Below are positions 56,758 to 64,000 of a stretch of DNA of 64,000 bases, in pieces. A program made the translations under genes and the position numbers. The stretch comes from Oscillospiraceae bacterium (lineage in GTDB: Bacteria > Bacillota > Clostridia > Oscillospirales > Oscillospiraceae), in contig JAISHS010000025.1 of assembly GCA_031262405.1 (NCBI GenBank), forward strand, positions 1-64,000, given 5' to 3'. The notes beneath the pieces are model-generated. The model had not been told where the DNA came from, searched no databases, and saw only the letters and a list, made by a program, of their open reading frames with translations. Position 1 is the first letter of the stretch; every line of letters begins with the position of its first letter.

Positions 56758-57963
56758 TTAGCCAGTACGCTCGGCTACAAGCTGCTGCGCCCTTTGTAAC
56801 TGCTCGTCATATTCATACTCCAGCCTGCCCGCGCGCAAAAGCGTGGAATCCTCCTCCGAAAGCTCAACGACATAGTCCGGAACCAGTCCCCCCTGCTGCG
56901 CCAGGTCTACCCCGTTCGGCGTGAGATAGCCGTTCGTCGAGAGATGCAGCGCGCTGCCGTCCGACAGGGCAATCGTCACCTGAGAGCGCGACTTACCCGT
57001 CGTCTGAGTGCCGACTAGACCCGCAAAGCCGCTTTTACACCGCTCAGAGAGCGCCGCCGCGAAAAACTCCGCCGCACTATAGCTGTTCCCGTTGATCAGA
57101 ACCGCCATGGGCAGATCCGTAAAGCTCGCATCGGAGCGCGTCACGGCCTGAGTGCCGTTTTGCGCCACGGATATGAAAATCTCGCCCTCGGGAAGCAGAT
57201 AGTCCAGCAGCTGGGTCAGCTCGACAACCAGCCCGCCGGGGTCGTTGCGCACATCAAAAACCAGCCCCCGCGCGCCGCGCGACTTAAGCTCGTCAATCGC
57301 GGCTCTGCCGCCGGAAGCGGCGCCCTTGTCGAAGTTTCTAATTTTGATATAGCCTATGTCGTCCGGCAGCATATAATACTCTATGGGGTCTGAAAAAATC
57401 TTCTCTGACTTTAGCACCACCGTTCTTTCCGTCCCACCGGCGTCGCGGATCGTAAGCTCAAAGGCTCTGCCGTCCATCTCGGCAATTCTCTCCTTAAGCT
57501 CCGACGGCTCAAGCTTCTCAAGCGATACCCCGTCGAGTGCCACGACCAGCTCCCCGGGCTTAAGGCCTGCGTTTGCCGCCGGCGTGTCATCAGTCACGCT
57601 CTCGATTCTCAAAAAGCTCGACTCCGTGTCCTTGGAAACCGTAACCCCGATTCCGATATATCTGTTGTTCTGCGAGTCCATATAGCTTTTATACTCAGAC
57701 GGCGTCAAGTAATAGCTCCAGCGGTCGCCCGTCGCGGCAACCAGCCCGTCATAGGCGGCCTCGCTCGCCTGCTCCATATCAACCTCGCCTATAAACTGGG
57801 AGTTTATGAGATTATACAAAACGGCAAACTTCTCCGCCCCCCTGAGACTCGCCCCGCCCCCAAAGGTAACGAGCATATAATAGCCCCCGGCGAGCAGAGC
57901 CAGAACAAGACCCGCGGCGAAAGCAATAATCACACCGCGCAAACTATACTTCTTTTCTTTCAT
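56758..57963 (-). CDS. S41-family C-terminal processing peptidase (CtpA/CtpB-like, PDZ)
   Basis: PDZ VTDDTPAANAGLKPGELVVALDG, GLVFDVRNDPGGLVVELTQLLDYLLPEG, NGNSYSAAEFFAAAL. Confidence 0.92.
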   Translation of the reverse strand: MKEKKYSLRGVIIAFAAGLVLALLAGGYYMLVTFGGGASLRGAEKFAVLYNLINSQFIGEVDMEQASEAAYDGLVAATGDRWSYYLTPSEYKSYMDSQNNRYIGIGVTVSKDTESSFLRIESVTDDTPAANAGLKPGELVVALDGVSLEKLEPSELKERIAEMDGRAFELTIRDAGGTERTVVLKSEKIFSDPIEYYMLPDDIGYIKIRNFDKGAASGGRAAIDELKSRGARGLVFDVRNDPGGLVVELTQLLDYLLPEGEIFISVAQNGTQAVTRSDASFTDLPMAVLINGNSYSAAEFFAAALSERCKSGFAGLVGTQTTGKSRSQVTIALSDGSALHLSTNGYLTPNGVDLAQQGGLVPDYVVELSEEDSTLLRAGRLEYEYDEQLQRAQQLVAERTG

Positions 57964-58038
57964 AAAACTAAACTCCTTTCGGAATTGTAGCGGTTATTAT
58001 ACTAATCCTCGGAAAAAATATCAGCTTATTGTATGAAT

Positions 58039-58068
58039 CGCCGGACAGCTTATATTTGCTGTCCGGCG
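58039..58068 (-). terminator. Hairpin downstream of the M23 gene
   Basis: CGCCGGACAGC...GCTGTCCGGCG 11-bp stem; weak U-tract. Confidence 0.45.
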
Positions 58069-58093
58069 TTAGTATTCTTCAAATTTCTGCGGC

Positions 58094-59296
58094 TTAAAAA
58101 TATGTATAGGATAAGGGATCCGTCGCAACGCCGTTGAGTCGCACCTCAAAGTGCAGATGCGGTCCGGTGGAAAGCCCCGTACTTCCTACATAGCCTATAA
58201 CCTGACCCTGCGTAACACTCTGCCCCAAGGATACCGCTATTGCGCTCTGGTGCGCATAGAGCGTCGTCATGCCGTTGCCGTGACTTATAACGACATAGTT
58301 TCCGTAGCCGCCGCCATAGTTACCGGAATTGGCTGTGATAACCGTCCCGCTGTCCGCCGCAAGAATCGGAGTGCCGCTCGGCGCGCCTATGTCCTCTCCG
58401 GCGTGCCACTTGTTCACGTTCAAAATCGGGTGCATACGCCAGCCGAAGGTGTCTCCCGCGCTGTATCCGGGCAGCGGCCACTTATAGGTGCCCGTGCCGG
58501 TGACATAATTGCCCATTTCTTCTTTCTTCTGCTGCGCCTCAAGCTCGGCGACCTTCCTGTTAATGTCGTCCTCAAGCGAATTTGCAAAGGCCTCAAACTC
58601 AGCATATTCGGCCTTGTAGCGTTCTATGTCCTCTTCAAGCTCGCGCATCAGCTGCTCCGCCGCGGCAATCTGCCTCTCGAGCTCAGCCTTCTTATCCTCC
58701 AGCTGAATCTTCGTGGCCTCGTGCTCGGCAAGCGTCGCCTCATACTCCGCCTTGACCTCGGCAACGTGTTCGCGAGCGGCTATGTAGGCGTCCTCCATCT
58801 GCTTGTCATTTTCCATAATGGAGTTTACAAAATCCAAACGGCTCAGCAGATCGGTAAAGCTAGAGGCATTGAAGATGATAGCTATGTAAGTGAGGTTTCC
58901 CGCCTCCTCCATCTCTCTCATACGCCTGCGCAGAGCCTGCTTCTGAGCCTCCTCCTGCTCGATAGCCTCTTCAAGCTCCTGTGCCTTGGTCTCGACCAGA
59001 TTCTCATACATGGCAATCTGTTCGTTTATCAGCTCAATCTCCTGACGAGCCAGCTCGTTCTGCTCGTCCAGCAGGGCCTTGCGCTCCATCGCCGCATCCA
59101 TCTGATCTTCCAGATTGCCGATTTGAGCGCCCAGCTCGTCCATCTTGCCGTTAAGCTCTTCCTGCTGCTCCTTCAAGGCGTCAATCTCGGCCTGCGTCGC
59201 GGCAAAGGCCCCGCCGAGTGCGGAGAGCCCGAGCGAAAGCAGCATCGCGGCCACCAGCACCAGACAAATGATAGCGGCAATTCTCTTAGTCTTCAA
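58094..59296 (-). CDS. Coiled-coil M23/LytM peptidase (EnvC/PcsB-like murein hydrolase)
   Basis: Signal peptide, long coiled coil, FGWRMHPILNVNKWHAGEDIGAPSGTPI...GNYVVISHGNGMTTLYAHQS...TGPHLHFEVRLNG. Confidence 0.92.
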   Translation of the reverse strand: MKTKRIAAIICLVLVAAMLLSLGLSALGGAFAATQAEIDALKEQQEELNGKMDELGAQIGNLEDQMDAAMERKALLDEQNELARQEIELINEQIAMYENLVETKAQELEEAIEQEEAQKQALRRRMREMEEAGNLTYIAIIFNASSFTDLLSRLDFVNSIMENDKQMEDAYIAAREHVAEVKAEYEATLAEHEATKIQLEDKKAELERQIAAAEQLMRELEEDIERYKAEYAEFEAFANSLEDDINRKVAELEAQQKKEEMGNYVTGTGTYKWPLPGYSAGDTFGWRMHPILNVNKWHAGEDIGAPSGTPILAADSGTVITANSGNYGGGYGNYVVISHGNGMTTLYAHQSAIAVSLGQSVTQGQVIGYVGSTGLSTGPHLHFEVRLNGVATDPLSYTYF

Positions 59297-59378
59297 TAGA
59301 ATACCTCCTAGTTAGCGGGAAGCTTTGAATAAGCCCAAATGGCTCATCCGCTTCTTCCCAAGGCCCTAAATTCCGTAG

Positions 59379-60272
59379 CTATACCTTCAAGTAATTGCGT
59401 ATCGCCATTCCCCCGCCGAAGAAGCCCACGAACACACCCATGGCAAGGAAAACTCCACCCACCGGCAGCATGAGCGTATCATAGGGGACAACCGTGACCA
59501 AGTTTCCGGCAATTCCGGACATAATGCTGTCGGAGACGAGCGTATATATACCCCACTGCGCAAAAAATGCGGCAGCCGCGCCCAAAACTCCCAGAGCAAG
59601 CCCCTCGATAATAAAGGGCGTCCTTATAAAGCTGTTCGTCGCCCCGACCATACGCATAATCGCGATCTCCTCGCGGCGGCTGAAGGTCGTGAGCTTAACA
59701 GTGTTCGACATTATAAATATGGAGACCAAAAACAGTGTTACCACCAGAATCAGCGACACTCCCGAAACGATGTTGCGCAGCCTTACAAAGCCCTGAGCTA
59801 TCTGCAGCATAGCGCTCGTTTCGGCAATGCCCTCAGTCTGATCAACGTCGATCTGGGTTTCCCCCATAAAGGCGATGTCCTCCAGGTAGATCACATATCT
59901 GTGACGGAAGGTGTCGGACTGAATCTCTTCAAAAATAACCTCGTCTTCGCCGTAATCGTTCCTGTAGTCCTCATAGGCCTGCTCCCGCGAAATAAAGTCC
60001 ACCTCGCGCACATTCGGAATCGCCAAAAGATGCTGCTCAATTGCGCGCGCCTGCTCCTCGCTTAAGGTCTCGTCGACGAAGGCAAGCATCTCGTTCTGGC
60101 TCTCGTAATAAGATATAAGCGAGTTAATGTTGACCGCCAGCAGCGCAAAGCAGCCCATAATTAAAAGACACGCAATGAGTATTGTCACCGACGCGAAGGA
60201 CATGAATCCGTGGGTAAAAACGCTCCGAAAACCCTCTTTAAAGAGGTAACCGATCTTATTCATCAATGCCAT
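59379..60272 (-). CDS. ftsX: Cell division protein FtsX
   Basis: [40 protein letters not shown], FtsX ECD and FtsX-permease TMs; overlaps the 3' end of ftsE. Confidence 0.93.
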   Translation of the reverse strand: MALMNKIGYLFKEGFRSVFTHGFMSFASVTILIACLLIMGCFALLAVNINSLISYYESQNEMLAFVDETLSEEQARAIEQHLLAIPNVREVDFISREQAYEDYRNDYGEDEVIFEEIQSDTFRHRYVIYLEDIAFMGETQIDVDQTEGIAETSAMLQIAQGFVRLRNIVSGVSLILVVTLFLVSIFIMSNTVKLTTFSRREEIAIMRMVGATNSFIRTPFIIEGLALGVLGAAAAFFAQWGIYTLVSDSIMSGIAGNLVTVVPYDTLMLPVGGVFLAMGVFVGFFGGGMAIRNYLKV

Positions 60273-60951
60273 AGCTGTAATACCCACCCATTCCGTCGCT
60301 GACGACAAGACCCGCGTCAATCGCCACGACGCGCTTGGAAAACGAGTTGACAAGCTCCTTTTCGTGAGTGACAACAAGTATAGTCGTGCCCAGCTCATTT
60401 ATCTTTTCGAGCAGCAGCATAAGCTCAAGACTCTTAACCGGGTCAAGGTTTCCCGTAGGCTCGTCCGCAATAATGAGCCGAGGAGAGTTCACCAGGGCTC
60501 GCGCTATAGCCACGCGCTGCTGCTCCCCGCCGGAAAGCTCCATCGGATAGCGGTTTTCCCGCCCGTCCAGCCCGACGAGATCCAGAACATAGGGCACGCG
60601 CTTATTTACTTCCTTCTTGCCCGCGCCGACAACGCGCATCGCAAAAGCGACATTCTCATAGACAGTCTTGTCCTCAATGAGGCGAAAATCTTGAAACACA
60701 ACCCCCAGCGTGCGCCGCATATAGGGCAGCTTGCGGGGCTTAATTTTGCCGAGATCAAAGCCGTTGACAATAATCTCCCCGTCCGTCGGCTTAACTTCTC
60801 CGGTTAGAAGCTTAATTAGCGTCGTCTTCCCCGAGCCGGAGGGCCCGACAAGGAAAGCAAATTCTCCGTCCGCTATTTCAATGTCAATGCCGCCGGCGGC
60901 AACGGTGCCGCTGTTCTCATAGACCTTTGAAACGTTTATCATCTGAACCAT
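60256..60951 (-). CDS. ftsE: Cell division ATP-binding protein FtsE
   Basis: [44 protein letters not shown]. Confidence 0.96.
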   Translation of the reverse strand: MVQMINVSKVYENSGTVAAGGIDIEIADGEFAFLVGPSGSGKTTLIKLLTGEVKPTDGEIIVNGFDLGKIKPRKLPYMRRTLGVVFQDFRLIEDKTVYENVAFAMRVVGAGKKEVNKRVPYVLDLVGLDGRENRYPMELSGGEQQRVAIARALVNSPRLIIADEPTGNLDPVKSLELMLLLEKINELGTTILVVTHEKELVNSFSKRVVAIDAGLVVSDGMGGYYSYGIDE

Positions 60952-60964
60952 TTACAGTTTACTC

Positions 60965-62056
60965 CTATGTCTTTGTGCTCTGCGAATTCAGATACTTCTT
61001 GACCATCAACGCCACCTTAAAAACAATGGCGTGGTCAAATTCGCGCAGGTCTAGCCCCGTGAGCTTCTTTATCTTTTCAAGCCTGTATACCAGCGTATTT
61101 CTGTGTACAAAAAGCTTCCTGCTCGTCTCCGAAACGTTTAGGTTGTTCTCAAAAAACTTGTTAATCGTAAACAGCGTCTCTTGGTCGAGAGACTCAATCG
61201 GATTTTTCTTGAAAACCTCCGACAAAAACATCTCGCAGAGCGTCGTCGGCAGCTGATAGATAATCCGCCCTATGCCAAGATTCTCATAGTGGATAATCTT
61301 CTTGTCGGTCTCAAAGACCCTTCCCACCTCAATGGCGGTCTGCGCCTCCTTATAGCGGTCGGCAAGCTCACGCAGATGAAACGACGTGGTGCCAATCCCG
61401 ATGACCGTCTTGACAAGCAGTCCGCTGTGAACGGCGTCCCAAATGCTCTCCGCAACACGATAGACGTCCTTATAATCCGCACCCTGATCCAGCTCCTTGA
61501 TAACAACAACGTCCGTCTCGCTCATGCTGAGAACAAAATCGTGCTGCTTGTCCGGAAACAGCCCTTGAATAAGCTCCAGCGCCGCGATGTCGGTCTTGCC
61601 GATCTGCCGAACAAGATACACTGCTCTCGGCGCCTCGGTGACAAAATCCAGCTCCTTGGCGCGCACATAAACGTCGCCGGGCAGAATGTTGTCCGAGATT
61701 ACGTTCTTAATAAACGTCGCCTTATTATACTTTTCCTCATAATTGCTCTTCGCCTCGTTAAAGGCGACGGCAGCCATTATGCAAATGCTCTTCGCCGCGG
61801 CGTCCTTGCCGTCAACGAAAACCGCATAATCAAATCTCGAAGCCGCGCTGCCCAAAATCCTATATGTACGGGTGGCAGTCTGAAAAAAAGGCTCCTGTAA
61901 ATCCAGCGCCACGCTCTTAACGCTCTCGAGCTTCGACCCTATCAGCGGAAGCTCATTGCTGGCGACAACAAAACCCTCCGAATCCACAACTCCAAAGCTT
62001 CTGTCCGTGGCATCCTTCATTTGAAGTATTACGCTTTGAAATATCCTGCTTGACAT
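60965..62056 (-). CDS. PucR/CdaR-family transcriptional regulator
   Basis: C-terminal PucR HTH: LFTINKFFENNLNVSETSRKLFVHRNTLVYRLEKIKKLTGLDLREFDHAIVFKVALMV. Confidence 0.9.
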   Translation of the reverse strand: MSSRIFQSVILQMKDATDRSFGVVDSEGFVVASNELPLIGSKLESVKSVALDLQEPFFQTATRTYRILGSAASRFDYAVFVDGKDAAAKSICIMAAVAFNEAKSNYEEKYNKATFIKNVISDNILPGDVYVRAKELDFVTEAPRAVYLVRQIGKTDIAALELIQGLFPDKQHDFVLSMSETDVVVIKELDQGADYKDVYRVAESIWDAVHSGLLVKTVIGIGTTSFHLRELADRYKEAQTAIEVGRVFETDKKIIHYENLGIGRIIYQLPTTLCEMFLSEVFKKNPIESLDQETLFTINKFFENNLNVSETSRKLFVHRNTLVYRLEKIKKLTGLDLREFDHAIVFKVALMVKKYLNSQSTKT

Positions 62057-62405
62057 ATTTTGTCCCCTCTCAAAATATTGCGGAACATCTATGTCCAACA
62101 TCATACCCTATTCTCTTGTTTTTTTCAATAGATTTTTGATGAATTTTTGTAAATTATTTTATATCCTGTAGCAGAATTCTCCGTTATTGCTAGTTACTAA
62201 CAAATTTTATGTTTAAATTTGCCAATATCCTCGCTCCAAAAAATCCCAAATCACACTTTCCCGAAATGCCTAGCCCCCCATGGAATCCGAAGCTGCACAT
62301 GATTATACAGAAGTAAAGACAATTTGTATAGCCCATAAGTGTACAAAGCTTTACGCGAAATTTTATTGAAATTACACTATTTGTCTCCATTTTGTAACTA
62401 TTTTG

Positions 62406-63083
62406 TTAATTTTCTCCGCAAGTCTCAAAAACCTTTTCCGCCTGCTCGCGGCTCATAAGCCGAAACTGCCCCGGCATGAGCGCCGCATCCAGCTCCAGTC
62501 CGCCGATACTAATGCGCTTTAGCTTCTCCACACGGTTTCCCCGCGCGGCCAGCATCCGCTTCACTTGGTGATACTTCCCCTCGCTCAGCCGGAGCCAACC
62601 GTGCTTTGCGTCTTCGGGGTCAATCGAAAGCGCAGCCTTCCGGCACCTAGTCCCGTCGCGAAGCTCAATCCCGCCTAAAATCGCCTCGCTGTCCGCCGCC
62701 GTCATCGGCTCCGCCGTAAAGAGCTCATACTCTTTGAAGATGTGCTTTTTCGGATGCGTAACCGCGTGCGCGAAGGCGCCGTCGCTAGTCAAAATAAGCA
62801 GCCCCGTCGTGTCCTTGTCGAGCCTGCCCACCGGAAAAAGCTCTTTTCTCGAAAGCCCCTCCCCAAGCAGCTCCAAAACGGTTTTCTCCCGCTTATCCTC
62901 TGTTGCACAGACAAAGCCCTCGGGCTTGTTTAGCATGAGGTACAAATGTTCTTCGGCTTCAAGCCGCTTACCGTCGAGAAAGACCTCGCCGTCAAGCAGC
63001 TGCACACGCCCCGACTTTATAAGCTCTTTGGCGTCGGAGCGCGAAACACCCGCCCCGTCCGCCACTAATTTCTCAAGTCTCAT
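62406..63083 (-). CDS. 16S rRNA pseudouridine synthase (RsuA/RluB family)
   Basis: S4 domain MRLEKLVADGAGVSRSDAKELIKSGRV; LFPVGRLDKDTTGLLILTSDGAFAH; EGKYHQVKRMLAA. Confidence 0.93.
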   Translation of the reverse strand: MRLEKLVADGAGVSRSDAKELIKSGRVQLLDGEVFLDGKRLEAEEHLYLMLNKPEGFVCATEDKREKTVLELLGEGLSRKELFPVGRLDKDTTGLLILTSDGAFAHAVTHPKKHIFKEYELFTAEPMTAADSEAILGGIELRDGTRCRKAALSIDPEDAKHGWLRLSEGKYHQVKRMLAARGNRVEKLKRISIGGLELDAALMPGQFRLMSREQAEKVFETCGEN

Positions 63084-63100
63084 AATTTTATTTGCGTCCC

Positions 63101-63137
63101 TATCTATTATCTAATATCTTTTATCTATTATCTGATC
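63101..63137. repeat. TATCTNN heptamer array
   Basis: TATCTAT TATCTAA TATCTTT TATCTAT TATCTGA in 7-nt phase. Confidence 0.75.
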
Positions 63138-63188
63138 TTATCATATCTGCCGGACAAAGTGAATACCTTTAATCGGGAGGGGTTATTC

Positions 63189-63641
63189 ATGTTTGTCTAC
63201 ACTGTAAAATGGAACAAAAAAACAGCGCTTCTAATCATCCTCATCGCGGCGCTTGTAATCTGCGCGTTAATTCTGCTGATCGGCGCGCTGAAAGGCTCAG
63301 GCTCCGGCGCGCGTGTCTCAAACACGCAGGAGCGCGTGGAGTATCTCGAGAGTCTCGGCTGGGAGATACAGCCCGAGTCGGAAATCGAGAGGTCTGTCGT
63401 AATACCAAGAGAGTTTTCGGAAATCTATTCCGCTTACAATCAGCTTCAGCTGGCGCAGGGCTATGATCTGTCCAAATACTGCGGACTGAATGTCAATGTC
63501 TATACATATTCGATTTTAAATTACAAGGGCTACACCGGCCACGTCGTCGCGGAGGTCTATGTCTACAACAGCGAGATAGTCGGCGGCGACGTCCACTCTC
63601 TCGAGCTGGACGGCTTCATGCACGGCCTGAAGGCGAAATAA
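63189..63641 (+). CDS. Membrane-anchored DUF4830-like protein
   Basis: N-terminal TM; RVEYLESLGWEIQPESEIERSVVIPREFSEIYSAYNQLQLAQGYDLSKYCG; start after GGGAGGGG. Confidence 0.75.
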   Translation: MFVYTVKWNKKTALLIILIAALVICALILLIGALKGSGSGARVSNTQERVEYLESLGWEIQPESEIERSVVIPREFSEIYSAYNQLQLAQGYDLSKYCGLNVNVYTYSILNYKGYTGHVVAEVYVYNSEIVGGDVHSLELDGFMHGLKAK

Positions 63642-63743
63642 TTGACAATTGAGAATTGACAATTGACAATTAATGGAGTCGCGCAAAGCGCGACAATTAT
63701 TTCAATCATCGCGAAGCGATACCTTCAATTCTCAATCAAAATT
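63641..63743. repeat. Heptamer-iteron/GC-hairpin intergenic repeat (full copy 2)
   Basis: ATTGACA ATTGAGA ATTGACA ATTGACA then ATTAATGGAGTCGCGCAAAGCGCGACAATTATTTCAATCATCGCGAAGCGATACCTTCAATTCTCAATC. Confidence 0.88.
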
Positions 63744-63789
63744 GCACAATAATAGTCCCCGCTCCTCGGAGCGGGGACTATTATTGTGC
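63744..63789 (-). terminator. Terminator of tuf: perfect 22-bp stem
   Basis: GCACAATAATAGTCCCCGCTCC-TC-GGAGCGGGGACTATTATTGTGC; minus strand continues AATTTTG. Confidence 0.8.
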
Positions 63790-63794
63790 GGTTT

Positions 63795-64000
63795 TTACGC
63801 TATTTCAATAACAACGCCGCTGCCGACGGTGCGGCCGCCCTCGCGGATAGCGAAGCGGAGACCCTTTTCGATAGCGATCGGGGCAATCAGCTCGACCTTC
63901 ATGTCAACGTTGTCGCCCGGCATGCACATATCAACGCCGTCCGGCAGAGAGATAACGCCGGTAACGTCCGTCGTGCGGAAATAAAACTGCGGGCGATAGT
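63795..64000 (-). CDS. tuf: Elongation factor Tu (C-terminal part, truncated by the window edge)
   Basis: Minus translation [67 protein letters not shown]. Confidence 0.96.
   Translation of the reverse strand, partial: YRPQFYFRTTDVTGVISLPDGVDMCMPGDNVDMKVELIAPIAIEKGLRFAIREGGRTVGSGVVIEIA

Noticed and set aside
58151-59299. 382-aa plus-strand ORF antisense to the M23 gene
   Set aside because: Mirror of coiled-coil codons giving Leu-rich nonsense; the M23 protein is clearly the real product.
3355-63743. Repeats considered as transposon ends (IS elements)
   Set aside because: No transposase ORF or target-site duplication could be seen between or beside the copies; called non-autonomous repeats only.

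Overview
The window is an approximately 64 kb chromosomal segment of a Firmicutes-type anaerobe, probably a Clostridia/Oscillospirales-like lineage judging from gene content and order. Nearly all genes lie on the minus strand and are housekeeping genes: a dcw cell-division/cell-wall cluster (mraZ-rsmH-ftsL-like-PBP-murE-mraY-ftsW-murG-murA-ftsQ-ftsZ), serCA, mtaB, pgi, dacF, mazG, a spoVB-like gene, leuS-rsfS-LCP-nadD/yqeK-yhbY, rdgB-ftsY-smc-rnc-acpP-plsX-trmFO-topA-dprA, lysS-greA, ftsEX with an M23 protein and an S41 protease, a PucR-type regulator, rsuA, and the 3' end of tuf. The few plus-strand genes are a cysteine desulfurase, a degenerate orphan histidine kinase, an acyl-CoA ligase behind a canonical tyrosine-type (UAC) T-box, a 1611-aa SLH surface protein and a DUF4830-like protein. 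There are no rRNAs, recognisable tRNAs, CRISPR arrays, phages or transposases. The most unusual signals are (1) heptamer-iteron intergenic repeats joined to GC triloop hairpins, which supply the stop codons of several genes, (2) a structured dispersed repeat whose hairpin shows compensatory changes between copies, (3) the T-box in front of an AMP-forming acyl-CoA ligase, (4) a histidine kinase whose H-box has lost its histidine, and (5) a dcw cluster lacking ftsA/murC/murD/murF with an atypical FtsZ C-terminus. I did not find a clear multi-gene novel defence or biosynthetic system.
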